A DNA stretch of 64,000 bases, from positions 1 through 64,000 of the forward strand of contig NZ_FNDD01000001.1 of NCBI RefSeq assembly GCF_900100015.1, read 5' to 3'. Made by a program: the position numbers and the translations under genes. Numbering within the stretch: the stretch's first letter is position 1; the number at the start of each line of letters is the position of its first letter. The notes beneath the pieces are model-generated. The model saw nothing but the letters and a program-made list of their open reading frames with translations, searched no databases and was not told the DNA's origin. This DNA is from Vibrio xiamenensis (GTDB taxonomy: Bacteria; Pseudomonadota; Gammaproteobacteria; Enterobacterales; Vibrionaceae). This document shows, piece after piece, positions 1 through 9,848 of this stretch.

Positions 1-2
1 TT

Positions 3-121
3 TGCTTGGCGACCATAGCGATTTGGACCCACCTGATTCCATGCCGAACTCAGAAGTGAAACGAATTAGCGCCGATGGTAGTGTGGGGTTTCCCCATGTG
101 AGAGTAGGACATCGCCAGGCT
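3..121 (+). rRNA. rrf: 5S ribosomal RNA, first copy
   Basis: Complete 5S rRNA of the large ribosomal subunit, recognised from the conserved GCCGAACTCAGAAGTGAAAC loop region and the closing helix between TGCTTGGCG at the start and CGCCAGGC at the end. The 23S gene of this rRNA operon must lie just outside the left edge. It differs from the second copy (315-433) at seven positions, six of which form three base pairs. End positions are good to a base or two. Confidence 0.97.
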
Positions 122-167
122 TTAATTTTCGGATTTTAGATAAATTGTCTAAAAACCAAATAAAAAG

Positions 168-194
168 AGCCCGTTTAGACCGCGGGCTTTTTTT
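168..194 (+). terminator. Intrinsic-terminator-like hairpin between 5S and tRNA-Thr
   Basis: Six-pair GC-rich stem AGCCCG/CGGGCT (168-173 with 183-188) followed by a run of T (188-194). It has the full shape of a rho-independent terminator, yet tRNA-Thr and a second 5S follow on the same strand within 20 bases and no promoter is obvious in between. It may be a partial terminator or a processing hairpin. Confidence 0.7.
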
Positions 195-211
195 AGTCCA
201 CCGATTAGTTT

Positions 212-287
<76 letters not shown>

Positions 288-314
288 GTTACTCTTTGAG
301 TAACACACAAAATT

Positions 315-433
315 TGCTTAGCGACCATAGCGTTTTGGACCCACCTGATTCCATGCCGAACTCAGAAGTGAAACGAAATAGCGTCGATGGTAGTGTGGGG
401 CTTCCCCATGTGAGAGTAGAACATCGCTAGGCT
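315..433 (+). rRNA. rrf: 5S ribosomal RNA, second copy
   Basis: Second complete 5S gene, 112 of 119 bases identical to the first. Its closing helix is TGCTTAGCG with CGCTAGGC. The differences from copy one are at 320, 333, 378, 384, 401, 420 and 428; all but 401 fall in three paired positions and keep the pairing. Confidence 0.97.
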
Positions 434-444
434 TAATTTCTAAG

Positions 445-471
445 GCCTCGACTGAAAAGTCGGGGCTTTTT
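445..471 (+). terminator. Terminator of the rRNA operon
   Basis: GCCTCGACT and AGTCGGGGC form a nine-pair stem (one G-T pair) around a GAAA loop, followed by TTTTTT. It closes the 5S-tRNA-5S transcript. Confidence 0.85.
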
Positions 472-536
472 CGTATCTGGAATATGGTAAAGAAAGAGTG
501 GGTACCTTATTTCGCGTGAAGCTTAAGATGCACTCG

Positions 537-1316
537 TTATTTTTGGTTTAGGCTCCAGTCATATTGGTAGTGGATTGTACCTTTGAAGTTTTTCAACTGG
601 GGGCGATAGCTGCTGAGGTGTTCTAATAATTGTTGTTCGTTACCAAAATCTTCGCGATACCAATCATAGATAGATGACAATTGTAGTTGGTCTGCTTTGA
701 CGTCAACACCCTTATCACTATTGATAAACTCGCTAGCCGCATGTTCTAACATGGCTTGAGTGTTTTCACTGGTGTAGGCAAAAGGTTGAAGATTTGGGCA
801 GCCAAGACTTGCGCAATTCACCGCGTAGTGAATTCGAACATCTTGCCATATTGGGCGCAAGATTCTGTGTTCAATATCATTGAGCGTCAACGCCTTACCG
901 TTGATAGTGGTAATGGTTTCATCCCACGGACCAAAACTGAACCAACTGCCTAATTTAGTGATCGACTTGACTGGATAGTTTTCCAGAATAAGTTCGACCG
1001 TCAACGCGTTATACAAATTGACCCAATACGAAAATTGCTCGGCTTGGTTGTAGTTTCTCGGATCAATGGCTATCTGGTTTTGAATATAGCGAGTTAGAGT
1101 ATTTCGATCTTGAGGCGAGATGTTTTTATAGTCGAAGAGTGTGTTTTGCCCTGAGATAGAGAGATTATGGCTTAGCACTTGTTGCCAAAGCTCATGAGAT
1201 AACATCTGCGGGTTTTGTTCATCACTTTGTTGCCAATAAGACCAAAGCTCGGATTTGGGCGCGGCGAAGGCGGTTGAGCTCAGTAGCGCTAAGCTAATGA
1301 AAAGCGTTTTTTGCAT
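537..1316 (-). CDS. Secreted DUF547 domain protein
   Basis: A 259-residue protein of the DUF547 family, whose function is not established. Residues 1-18 are a signal peptide with a hydrophobic core ending in AFA-AP, so the product is probably periplasmic or a processed envelope protein. The family signature is seen in YWVNLYNALT (about 97-106) and the cysteine-containing RIHYAVNCASLGCP (about 161-174); the histidine and two cysteines there are the typical conserved residues. It is a single gene on the minus strand between the rRNA operon and leuD. It seems intact and has the usual family length. I would not assign a reaction. Confidence 0.85.
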   Translation of the reverse strand: MQKTLFISLALLSSTAFAAPKSELWSYWQQSDEQNPQMLSHELWQQVLSHNLSISGQNTLFDYKNISPQDRNTLTRYIQNQIAIDPRNYNQAEQFSYWVNLYNALTVELILENYPVKSITKLGSWFSFGPWDETITTINGKALTLNDIEHRILRPIWQDVRIHYAVNCASLGCPNLQPFAYTSENTQAMLEHAASEFINSDKGVDVKADQLQLSSIYDWYREDFGNEQQLLEHLSSYRPQLKNFKGTIHYQYDWSLNQK

Positions 1317-1364
1317 GTCGAAATCCTTTTCGCTGAGATTTGATGATAGCGCAAGATGTAAACA

Positions 1365-1392
1365 TAAAAAAAGGTTGGCATTATGCCAACCT
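1365..1392 (-). terminator. Terminator of the leu operon
   Basis: AGGTTGGC (1372-1379) and GCCAACCT (1385-1392) form an eight-pair stem; on the minus strand it runs into seven T (1365-1371). It lies directly after the leuD stop and before the DUF547 gene. Confidence 0.85.
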
Positions 1393-1417
1393 CTAATATT
1401 CGATGTTTATCGACTGA

Positions 1418-2020
1418 TTAAGCTAAAAACGAAGGAATGTTTGCTTCGTAGTCGGCAATTTTATCTTCGTGTTGCAGCGTTAAACCGATGTTATCTAATC
1501 CGTTAAGCAAACAGTGGCGACGGAATTCATCGATTTCAAATCCATACTCTTTACCGTTTGCACGGACTTTCATCGCTTCTAAATCGACTTCAACCTCTGC
1601 GCCTTGATTGGCTTCGACAAACTGAAAAATCTCATCGACTTCTTGTTCCGTTAAACGAACAGGGACCATTTGGTTGTTGATCGAGTTGCCATAGAAAATA
1701 TCCGCGAAACTCGGTGCGATCATCGCTTTGATGCCGTAATCGGCAAGCGCCCAAGGTGCGTGCTCACGTGATGAACCACAGCCAAAGTTTTCACGCGCAA
1801 GTAAAATTGATGCGCCTTTATAGCGAGGTGCATTAAGCACGAACTCTGGGTTTGGTTGCTGGCCTGCATCGTCAAGAAAGCGCCAATCGTGGAAAAGGTG
1901 CTTACCAAAACCCAAGCGAGATACTTTTTGTAGAAACTGCTTAGGAATGATTGCATCGGTATCAACGTTTGCAGCATCTAAAGGAACGACTAAGCCTTTA
2001 TGTTGTTTAAAACCTGACAT
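1418..2020 (-). CDS. leuD: 3-isopropylmalate dehydratase small subunit
   Basis: LeuD, 200 residues, the swivel-domain partner of LeuC. Together they isomerise 2-isopropylmalate to 3-isopropylmalate, the second step of leucine synthesis in the cytoplasm. The substrate-binding loop GCGSSREH is at about residues 80-87. The start has a good ribosome site (TAAGGAG) and lies only 11 bases after leuC, so the two are translated from one message. It is the last gene of leuABCD and is followed by a strong terminator. Length matches the family. Confidence 0.97.
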   Translation of the reverse strand: MSGFKQHKGLVVPLDAANVDTDAIIPKQFLQKVSRLGFGKHLFHDWRFLDDAGQQPNPEFVLNAPRYKGASILLARENFGCGSSREHAPWALADYGIKAMIAPSFADIFYGNSINNQMVPVRLTEQEVDEIFQFVEANQGAEVEVDLEAMKVRANGKEYGFEIDEFRRHCLLNGLDNIGLTLQHEDKIADYEANIPSFLA

Positions 2021-2031
2021 TTTCGTTCTCC

Positions 2032-3432
2032 TTAATCCAATTCACGAATATCGACAAAGTGGCCAGCAATCGCTGCTGCGGCTGCCATTGCAGGGCTTAC
2101 TAAGTGGGTACGACCATCACGACCTTGGCGGCCTTCAAAGTTGCGGTTTGAAGTGGATGCGCAGCGCTCGTGAGGACCTAAGCGGTCGTTGTTCATTGCC
2201 AAACACATCGAACAACCTGGCAAACGCCATTCGAATCCGGCTTCTTTAAAGATGATGTCCAAGCCTTCAGCTTCAGCTTGCGCTTTTACTTGCTCAGAAC
2301 CTGGAACAATCAGCGCTTGAACGTGTGAGGCCACTTTGCGACCTTTTGCTACAGCTGCTGCTGCGCGCATATCTTCAATACGTGAGTTAGTACATGAACC
2401 GACAAACACTTTATCGACGTTGTATTCAGAAAGGGATTTTCCAGCTTCTAATCCCATATAAGCTAAGGCTTTTTGTGCAGAGGCTTTCTCAACCGGATCG
2501 TTAAAGCTTTCTGGCGATGGAATTGGTGCGTCAACGGCAATCACTTGGCCCGGGTTTGTCCCCCAAGTGACTTGCGGTTTGATTTCGCTGGCTTCTAGAG
2601 TCACTACCGCATCAAACTGCGCATCGTCATCGGTGCGTAGGGTTTTCCAGTACTCAACCGCAGCGTCAAAATCTGCGCCAGTTGGTGAGAATTTACGGCC
2701 TTTGATGTATTCAAATGTGGTTTCATCAGGGGCGATTAAGCCCGCTTTAGCGCCCAATTCGATTGCCATGTTACACACAGTCATACGGCCTTCCATGGAA
2801 AGGTCTCGAATTGCTTCGCCGCAGAACTCTACCACATAGCCAGTACCGCCAGCGGCCGTGGTTTTACCAATGATGGCTAGCACGATGTCTTTCGCGGTGA
2901 TGCCAGGTGCCACTTTGCCTTTGACTTCAATTTTCATGGTTTTGGCACGAGCTTGTTTTAGCGTTTGTGTCGCGAGAACGTGCTCAACTTCGGAAGTACC
3001 GATACCAAATGCAAGCGAACCAAATGCGCCGTGAGTGGCGGTGTGTGAGTCACCACAAACAATCGTCATGCCCGGTAGGGTAATACCAAGCTCTGGGCCC
3101 ATTACGTGGACAATACCTTGATATTTATGGTTGATGTCGTAAAGCGTGACGCCAAATTCTTCACAGTTTTGTTTCAGCGTTTCCATTTGAATACGCGCCA
3201 TTTCACCCGAGGCGTTAATGTCCTTGGTGGTGGTCGACACGTTGTGGTCCATGGTCGCGAACGTTTTGCCCACTTGACGCACTTTACGGCCTTTTTCACG
3301 CAGACCATCAAATGCTTGCGGTGACGTTACTTCATGCACCAAGTGACGGTCGATATATAGAATTGGGTTTTCACCTTCGGCAGCGACTGCGACGTGCGCG
3401 TCGTAGACCTTTTCATATAATGTTTTGCCCAT
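2032..3432 (-). CDS. leuC: 3-isopropylmalate dehydratase large subunit
   Basis: LeuC, 466 residues from the ATG at 3432, an aconitase-type enzyme with a [4Fe-4S] cluster. The cluster cysteines are visible in VGSCTNSR (around residue 345) and in GCSMC about 60 residues later. The reading frame stays open for 21 more codons upstream, but the family begins MGKTLYEKV and an AGGAAG ribosome site precedes that ATG, so I use the shorter start. It is the third gene of the leu operon, 95 bases after leuB. Confidence 0.97.
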   Translation of the reverse strand: MGKTLYEKVYDAHVAVAAEGENPILYIDRHLVHEVTSPQAFDGLREKGRKVRQVGKTFATMDHNVSTTTKDINASGEMARIQMETLKQNCEEFGVTLYDINHKYQGIVHVMGPELGITLPGMTIVCGDSHTATHGAFGSLAFGIGTSEVEHVLATQTLKQARAKTMKIEVKGKVAPGITAKDIVLAIIGKTTAAGGTGYVVEFCGEAIRDLSMEGRMTVCNMAIELGAKAGLIAPDETTFEYIKGRKFSPTGADFDAAVEYWKTLRTDDDAQFDAVVTLEASEIKPQVTWGTNPGQVIAVDAPIPSPESFNDPVEKASAQKALAYMGLEAGKSLSEYNVDKVFVGSCTNSRIEDMRAAAAVAKGRKVASHVQALIVPGSEQVKAQAEAEGLDIIFKEAGFEWRLPGCSMCLAMNNDRLGPHERCASTSNRNFEGRQGRDGRTHLVSPAMAAAAAIAGHFVDIRELD

Positions 3433-3527
3433 GTTTGCTTCCTGTATTCCAGCTCTTTGCTGCTTTACTTTCGATGGTGGAACGGACACTGCCATTGATG
3501 CTTACAACAAAGAGCGGATTAAATTTA

Positions 3528-4628
<1,101 letters not shown>

Positions 4629-4669
4629 TTAATTTTTTTGAGAGTGTTGTGTTACTCGATTCTAATTGT

Positions 4670-4693
4670 GTCCTCGAGGCGTTGCTCGAGGAC
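4670..4693 (-). other. Intercistronic hairpin between leuA and leuB
   Basis: GTCCTCGAG (4670-4678) and CTCGAGGAC (4685-4693) are perfect nine-base arms around a six-base loop. On the minus strand it is followed by ACAATTAG rather than a T run, so it does not look like a terminator. It may protect or process the leu mRNA between the first two genes. Confidence 0.6.
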
Positions 4694-4704
4694 AATATTC
4701 TTAT

Positions 4705-6252
4705 TTAAACCGCAGCGATTTTCTTTTGTTTAATGGCTTCGATTTGATCCGCGCGGTGGATGCTATTGATCACGTGAAGTAACGCTTGGCCTGATGCTTC
4801 AACAATGTCTGTCGACATGCCAGTGCCATGATATTTACGTCCTTTGTAGTTGGCAATGATATCGGCTTGACCTAAACCGTCTTCACCTTCGCCCTTAGCA
4901 GTTAGGTCGAATTTATCCAGCACGATGTCATAGCCTGTCACGCGGTAGATGCATTGGTATAGCGCATCAACAGGACCGTTACCGACTGCCGCTTCGCTGC
5001 GCTCTTCTTCGCCGCACTGTAGCTTAATACTGGTGGTCGCCATGACGCTACCAGATTGTACGCTTAAGTAGTTCAATTTGTAGAAATCATCTTCTTCGCG
5101 CAAGTTTGAGAAGTGCATCAAGGCTTCTAAGTCATAATCAAACACTTGACCTTTGCGGTCGGCCAATTTTAGGAAGTCTTCGTACAAAGCGTCTAAGTTG
5201 TACTCTTCTTCCTTATAACCCATGGTAGTCATGTGATTTTTAACCGCGGCGCGGCCACTACGGCTGGTTAGATTCAAGGCTTGATTTTTAAGACCGATCG
5301 ACTCAGGTGTCATGATTTCGTAGGTATTCTTGTTTTTCAACATACCATCTTGGTGAATGCCTGATGAGTGGCTAAATGCGTTAGCGCCGACAATCGCTTT
5401 GTTGCTTTGAATCGGCATGTTACATAGCTGGCTGACCAATTTACTGGTGCGATGAATTTCATCATGCTTAATGCCAGTGTGGACGCCCAAGAACTCTTCG
5501 CGCGTTTTGATGATCATGGCGATTTCTTCTAACGAACAGTTACCCGCACGTTCGCCAATACCATTGATGGTACCTTCTACCTGGCGAGCACCGGCTTGAA
5601 CGGCAGCCATGGAGTTGGCGACCGACATACCCAAGTCGTCATGACAGTGAACGGAAATGATCGCTTTATCGATGTTAGGTACGCGGTTGAACAGGGTTTG
5701 AATGATGCCACCAAATTCACTAGGAATGGTGTAGCCAACTGTGTCAGGAATGTTGATCGTGGTTGCACCCGCGTTAATGGCCGCTTCAACCATACGGCAC
5801 AAATTGTCAATCGGTGTACGGCCAGCATCTTCACATGAAAACTCAACATCGTCGGTGTAGTTACGTGCATGTTTCACCGCTCTGACCGCCATTTCAACCA
5901 CATCATCGTAGCTGCGACGTAACTTGTCTTCGACGTGAATCGTAGACGTGGCAAGGAAGGTGTGAATTCGGAACTGGTCAGCAACTTTTAACGCTTCGGC
6001 GGCGGCATCAATGTCTTTCACAACGGCTCGTGAAAGGGCACACACACGGCTATTTTTAATGTTTTTGGCAATGGTTTGCACGGATTGGAAGTCGCCTGGC
6101 GAAGAAACCGGAAAGCCCGCTTCAATCACATCAACGCCCAGTCTTTCTAAGGCATAGGCAATTTGCAGTTTTTCTTTAACCGTCAAGCTTGCTGGCAATG
6201 CCTGTTCGCCATCCCGCAATGTGGTGTCGAATATAATGACTTGGTCGTTCAT
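4705..6252 (-). CDS. leuA: 2-isopropylmalate synthase
   Basis: LeuA, 515 residues, condenses acetyl-CoA with 2-oxoisovalerate, the committed step of leucine synthesis. The catalytic TIM barrel begins with DTTLRDGEQ (about residues 9-17) and has the metal-binding HCHDDLG near residue 200. Roughly the last 110 residues form the leucine-binding regulatory domain. It is the first gene of leuABCD and lies behind an attenuator, a leucine-rich leader peptide and a promoter. The ATG has an AAGGAAG ribosome site. Confidence 0.98.
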   Translation of the reverse strand: MNDQVIIFDTTLRDGEQALPASLTVKEKLQIAYALERLGVDVIEAGFPVSSPGDFQSVQTIAKNIKNSRVCALSRAVVKDIDAAAEALKVADQFRIHTFLATSTIHVEDKLRRSYDDVVEMAVRAVKHARNYTDDVEFSCEDAGRTPIDNLCRMVEAAINAGATTINIPDTVGYTIPSEFGGIIQTLFNRVPNIDKAIISVHCHDDLGMSVANSMAAVQAGARQVEGTINGIGERAGNCSLEEIAMIIKTREEFLGVHTGIKHDEIHRTSKLVSQLCNMPIQSNKAIVGANAFSHSSGIHQDGMLKNKNTYEIMTPESIGLKNQALNLTSRSGRAAVKNHMTTMGYKEEEYNLDALYEDFLKLADRKGQVFDYDLEALMHFSNLREEDDFYKLNYLSVQSGSVMATTSIKLQCGEEERSEAAVGNGPVDALYQCIYRVTGYDIVLDKFDLTAKGEGEDGLGQADIIANYKGRKYHGTGMSTDIVEASGQALLHVINSIHRADQIEAIKQKKIAAV

Positions 6253-6312
6253 GTTGGCTTCCTTTTTAGATGTTGTGTGGTGCGTGTTATGTCATGTTGT
6301 GTTTGCTGAGAT

Positions 6313-6340
6313 ACAAAAAAGCCCGCATCAAGTGCGGGCT
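6313..6340 (-). terminator. leu operon attenuator terminator
   Basis: AGCCCGCA (6320-6327) and TGCGGGCT (6333-6340) make an eight-pair stem; on the minus strand it ends in six T (6315-6320). It lies between the leader peptide stop and leuA, the place of the attenuator in amino-acid operons. Confidence 0.88.
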
Positions 6341-6376
6341 TTAAAATTCTTGTGTGGTTTATTTTTCTTCCACAAC

Positions 6377-6439
6377 CTACCCGCGCGATGTTTTCACGAT
6401 AAGGAGGAGGCTGAGCAGGAGAGAAAAACGAGCTGTCAT
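6377..6439 (-). CDS. leuL: leu operon leader peptide
   Basis: A 20-codon reading frame from ATG at 6437-6439 to TAG at 6377-6379. It contains LLLSLLL, six leucine codons in a block of seven (CTC CTG CTC AGC CTC CTC CTT). It sits about 30 bases after the predicted leu promoter and just before the attenuator hairpin. By analogy with LeuL of enteric bacteria, ribosome stalling at the leucine codons when Leu-tRNA is scarce should prevent the terminator from forming. The peptide sequence itself is not like E. coli LeuL; position and leucine block are the evidence. Confidence 0.9.
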   Translation of the reverse strand: MTARFSLLLSLLLIVKTSRG

Positions 6440-6471
6440 TGTTAAGCTTTCCACAAAATTAAGTTAACAGA

Positions 6472-6500
6472 TTAGTACCGCACTCTATGGTTGAGGTCAA
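6472..6500 (-). promoter_or_regulatory. Predicted leu operon promoter
   Basis: On the minus strand, -35 TTGACC (6495-6500) and -10 TACTAA (6472-6477) are separated by exactly 17 bases. The -35 is embedded in a perfect palindrome GGTTGA-GG-TCAACC (6489-6502), which could be an operator. The expected start of transcription lies about 30 bases before the leader ATG. Confidence 0.7.
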
Positions 6501-6809
6501 CCCTAAAGTCGATTTTTTATTCAAATAGAGGCAACTTCGTTCTTGAAGCGTGTTTGAACAGACAATTTACCATTCAGCATCTCGAATGAGCACACGTTTA
6601 TTGACCAATCAAAATCAGTTTGCCGCTGCGCGGATCGCGATAGACGGTTCCGACACTCTCCATGCCTTGATCAGATTGGCCTTTCTGTATGCTGCATTTG
6701 GGTGCAGTTCAAACTGCTGGGATCTTCATCAATTCACCAATAAAACTTCACCGAACTGTCATTTTGGCTCTTTAACGTGAAGCTTAATCCGTCAGAAAAG
6801 GAGTCGGTG

Positions 6810-7337
6810 ATGCGTACTATAGAACCTATTGCTAAGTTTGATTTTGCTTTTTCACAGTTTTGTTTGCGCCATAGATTTAGTCTGCCCTTTGCCAGGGTTA
6901 GCCAAGCCATATCCCACACCGGAGATGGTCATCTTTATGCGGTGATAGGCCTGCTGGCTTGGCTTATTGATGACACCTTGGGGCTGATGTTTTTGCTTAC
7001 CGGGTTATTAAGCTTTGCACTTGAGCTGCCACTGTATTGGGCGAGTAAAAACCTGTTTAAACGTCGCCGTCCGCAAGAGCTATCGGAATTATTGCCTTCT
7101 TTTATTACCCCTTCTGACCGCTACAGCCTGCCTTCTGGTCACACCGCCGCCGCTTTCTTAATGGCAAACTTGTTAGGGCATTTTTATCCCGATACCCAAA
7201 TTTTGGCTTTGAGCTGGGCGAGTTTAATTGCAACGGCGAGAATTCTTCTTGGCGTGCATTTTTTTACTGATGTGTTGATTGGTGCGCTGCTGGGAATGAG
7301 CTGCGCCACTTCGGCGATTGCGATTATGGGAGCATAA
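6810..7337 (+). CDS. PAP2-family membrane phosphatase
   Basis: A 175-residue integral membrane acid phosphatase of the PAP2 family, which usually removes phosphate from lipids such as phosphatidate or undecaprenyl pyrophosphate. All three catalytic motifs are present: K80-x6-R87-P88, PSGH at 108-111 and R144-x5-H150-x3-D154. Several hydrophobic stretches agree with a multi-pass inner-membrane protein. The ATG at 6810 has an AAGGAG ribosome site; an upstream in-frame ATG at 6777 has none. Its stop is three bases from the glycosyltransferase that follows, so the two are likely co-translated and act in one process. The substrate is unknown. Confidence 0.88.
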   Translation: MRTIEPIAKFDFAFSQFCLRHRFSLPFARVSQAISHTGDGHLYAVIGLLAWLIDDTLGLMFLLTGLLSFALELPLYWASKNLFKRRRPQELSELLPSFITPSDRYSLPSGHTAAAFLMANLLGHFYPDTQILALSWASLIATARILLGVHFFTDVLIGALLGMSCATSAIAIMGA

Positions 7338-7340
7338 CAT

Positions 7341-8387
7341 TTGAAGATATTGTACGGCGTTCAAGGAACGGGAAATGGACATATAGCACGAGCGCGCGCA
7401 ATGCAATCGGTGCTAAGTAATAAGCAAGTTGATGTGGAGTTTCTGTTCTCAGGTCGCCGGGCTGATCGATATTTTTCGATGGAGCCATTTGGTCAATACC
7501 ATACTCGTCGTGGTCTGACGTTTTGCGTCAATAAAGGCAAAGTGAACTACTTACAAACTGCCTTTAATAATAATTTGTTGAGTTTTCGCCGTGAAATCTC
7601 TGAGCTCGATCTTAGTCAATATGACTTAGTGTTAAACGATTTTGAACCGGTGAGCGCTTGGGCGGCCAAGCGGCAGGGCGTACCAACCATCGGAATCAGC
7701 CACCAAAATGCTTTCCGCTACCCGATTCCAATTAAAGGAGCCAATTGGTTGGATAAACAAGTGTTGCAGTATTTTGCGCCGACACAGCATTCGATTGGGC
7801 TGCATTGGTACCATTTTGACCAACCCTTGCTTCCGCCAATCATTCATACCGACGCCAACAATATTCGCTATGAGCCATTTGTATTGGTGTATCTGCCTTT
7901 TGAGCCGCTCGATGCCATCGCCGATTTGCTGCTGCGTTTTACCAGCCAAGCGTTTATCTGCTATCACCCGGATGTTGAGCAAGTATATAGTGACAACAAT
8001 ATTGAGTTTCGCCCGCTTAGCCAGTCTGAGTTTCAACGCCATCTTGCCAGTTGCAGTGGCGTTATTGGCAATGGCGGTTTTGAGCTGCCTTCTGAGGCGC
8101 TGACGCTGGGTAAAAAATTGCTGCTCAAGCCTCTTACCGGTCAGTTTGAACAGCTGACCAATGTCGCTACGCTTGAACATCTTGGATTGGCGAGTTCGAT
8201 GGAGTATCTCGATGCTGCCGCAGTGCGCAGTTGGCTCGACGAAAAACATGCCGAAAAGGTGCATTATCCCAACGTGGCTGAAGCGATTGTCGACTGGATT
8301 TTGAGTGGTGAATGGCATTGCTCAAAAGACCTTTGTCACCGTCTTTGGGATAAAGTCCATTTTCCTGAGTACGTCTCTTTCTCCTAA
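7341..8387 (+). CDS. MJ1255/VC2487-family glycosyltransferase
   Basis: A 348-residue predicted GT-B glycosyltransferase of the group known as MJ1255/VC2487. The N-terminal GVQGTGNGHIARARA (about 6-20) is the acceptor-side glycine loop. GNGGFELPSEAL (243-254) followed by QFEQ and a downstream LEHLG is the donor-nucleotide half typical of MurG/UGT-like enzymes. Translation starts at a TTG three bases after the PAP2 stop, with GGGAG as ribosome site. Pairing with a PAP2 phosphatase suggests work on a lipid-linked substrate, but no product is known to me. It is inserted, with PAP2, between the leu operon and leuO, which are direct neighbours in E. coli. Confidence 0.85.
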   Translation: MKILYGVQGTGNGHIARARAMQSVLSNKQVDVEFLFSGRRADRYFSMEPFGQYHTRRGLTFCVNKGKVNYLQTAFNNNLLSFRREISELDLSQYDLVLNDFEPVSAWAAKRQGVPTIGISHQNAFRYPIPIKGANWLDKQVLQYFAPTQHSIGLHWYHFDQPLLPPIIHTDANNIRYEPFVLVYLPFEPLDAIADLLLRFTSQAFICYHPDVEQVYSDNNIEFRPLSQSEFQRHLASCSGVIGNGGFELPSEALTLGKKLLLKPLTGQFEQLTNVATLEHLGLASSMEYLDAAAVRSWLDEKHAEKVHYPNVAEAIVDWILSGEWHCSKDLCHRLWDKVHFPEYVSFS

Positions 8388-8415
8388 CTTTCTCACCAAT
8401 CATTTCCCCACGATT

Positions 8416-8493
8416 CATTACCTCACAGATAGGATTTTGTATTCACTTGTGAGGTAATGCATTCACAAGTGAAAATTCATTCGTCTGATGAAT
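8416..8493. repeat. Overlapping inverted repeats upstream of leuO
   Basis: Three inverted repeats lie in 78 bases. CATTACCTCACA (8416-8427) pairs with TGTGAGGTAATG (8448-8459). TTCACTTGTG (8442-8451) pairs with CACAAGTGAA (8464-8473). ATTCAT (8475-8480) pairs with ATGAAT (8488-8493). The first two share bases 8448-8451, so as RNA or cruciform they exclude each other. There is no T run, so they do not look like a terminator for the preceding gene. The rest of the 408-base gap (8388-8795) is AT-rich with nothing else I can name. Confidence 0.75.
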
Positions 8494-8795
8494 GTGTAGG
8501 AAATTTCCCATAAATCGCTTTCATTGTTCTCAATAAACATGACAGAAAGTGGGGTTAAATGTTTTTAGAGTTTTTTATATTCGAATTAACAGTTTGTTTT
8601 GTAGGACTTTTCTCGAAATGGGGGTAAAAAATACTGATTAAATATCAATGCTATTGATAAGGGCTTATTGATTCGCAGATAGTAGCGCTGTTCCAAGATT
8701 CATCTAAAACACAAATATAAGAATCTCCGGTTATCTATTCCTATTTTTTAAAAATTATCCTTATTAGGTTTGACGAATACAGAGGCGTTTTATCA

Positions 8796-9755
8796 ATGTT
8801 AGACAAAAAAGAATCGATGAGTGCGATTTCTAGCTATCGAATGGAGAGTACATTACGTGGTGTAGATTTGAATCTACTAACCGTATTTGATGCTGTAATG
8901 CAGGAGCAAAACATCACTCGTGCGGCACACAATCTAGGTATGTCTCAACCAGCAGTTAGTAATGCAGTTGCTCGTTTGAAAGTAATGTTTAACGACGAGT
9001 TATTTATGCGTCAAGGTCGTGGTATTCAGCCAACCCAGCGCGCTCGTCAATTATTCGGACCTGTGCGTCAAGCACTGCAACTGATCCGTAATGAGCTGCC
9101 AAGTTCTATCTTTACGCCAGACACTTCAACGCGTCTATTTAAAATGGCGATCTGCAGCCCTTGTGATATGCGTTTTGCACCGCGCATCATGTCAACGATT
9201 CACAGTGTTGCACCAAACGTTCAGCTGCATCTTGATGCAGAATTCTCACGCAACCTAGCTGAGCGTTTACGTTACCAAGAAATCGACTTTGTGATCGATT
9301 ACGCGCGTTTTGATGAGCAAGGTTACTCAAGCACTGAAATCTTCCAAGATGAGCTTGTTGTGGTTGCAGCGAAATCTCACCCACGCATTCAAGGCAGCAT
9401 TACTGCTCCTGATCTGGTTGAAGAGCGTCATGCTAAATTGTCACATGTTCACGGTCAGCGTTCATTCTCAGAATTGGCGTACCGCGACCTTGACGTTAAG
9501 AGCTACTATGAAGGTACCAGCCTAAGCAACGTGCTGTACGTTGTGAGCCAATCTGAACTTGTGACGATTGCGCCACGTTGGATGGTCGAAAATGCAGTTA
9601 ACAAAGAGCAGCTACAAATTCTGCCACTGCCTTATACCAATGCGAAAATCAGCGGCTACTTGAGCTGGCATGAATCAAGTGAAAAAGACAAAGGTCACAT
9701 CTGGCTACGCGACCAGTTGATGATGATTTGTGGCGAAGTGGTTGCACAGCACTAA
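8796..9755 (+). CDS. leuO: LysR-family transcriptional regulator LeuO
   Basis: LeuO, 319 residues. The winged helix-turn-helix is at about residues 24-80 (LNLLTVFDAV ... SQPAVSNAVARLK), followed by the LysR effector domain. LeuO is a global regulator that antagonises H-NS silencing and, in Vibrio, affects acid-response and virulence genes. In E. coli it lies between the leu operon and ilvIH; here it keeps that neighbourhood, with four genes of other types interspersed. The upstream region is AT-rich and carries overlapping inverted repeats, a plausible place for H-NS and autoregulation. A second possible ATG (8817) has no better ribosome site. Confidence 0.93.
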   Translation: MLDKKESMSAISSYRMESTLRGVDLNLLTVFDAVMQEQNITRAAHNLGMSQPAVSNAVARLKVMFNDELFMRQGRGIQPTQRARQLFGPVRQALQLIRNELPSSIFTPDTSTRLFKMAICSPCDMRFAPRIMSTIHSVAPNVQLHLDAEFSRNLAERLRYQEIDFVIDYARFDEQGYSSTEIFQDELVVVAAKSHPRIQGSITAPDLVEERHAKLSHVHGQRSFSELAYRDLDVKSYYEGTSLSNVLYVVSQSELVTIAPRWMVENAVNKEQLQILPLPYTNAKISGYLSWHESSEKDKGHIWLRDQLMMICGEVVAQH

Positions 9756-9778
9756 TCGCAAACTCTAGCTGCAAGATG

Positions 9779-9814
9779 AAACCTTGGATAGTGGTCGCTA
9801 TTCAAGGTTTTTTA
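9779..9814 (+). terminator. leuO terminator
   Basis: AAACCTTGGATAG (9779-9791) and CTATTCAAGGTTT (9798-9810) form a long stem with one mismatch, followed by a T run. It isolates leuO from the acyl-CoA synthetase gene. Confidence 0.85.
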
Positions 9815-9848
9815 TTACTCATTTTTCCTCAACTTTGACGCCCGTCAG

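Noticed and set aside
7632..8318. A 228-codon minus-strand open frame opposite the glycosyltransferase
   Set aside because: Composition looks like the antisense of a real gene; no domain or start signal.
8442..8473. TGTGA ... TCACA within the leuO upstream repeats as a CRP site
   Set aside because: The half-sites are ten bases apart instead of six, so CRP would not fit.
8388..8795. Mobile-element remnant (MITE or integron attC) suspected from the inverted repeats before leuO
   Set aside because: No target duplication, no terminal repeats framing the region and no match to the VCR pattern I remember.
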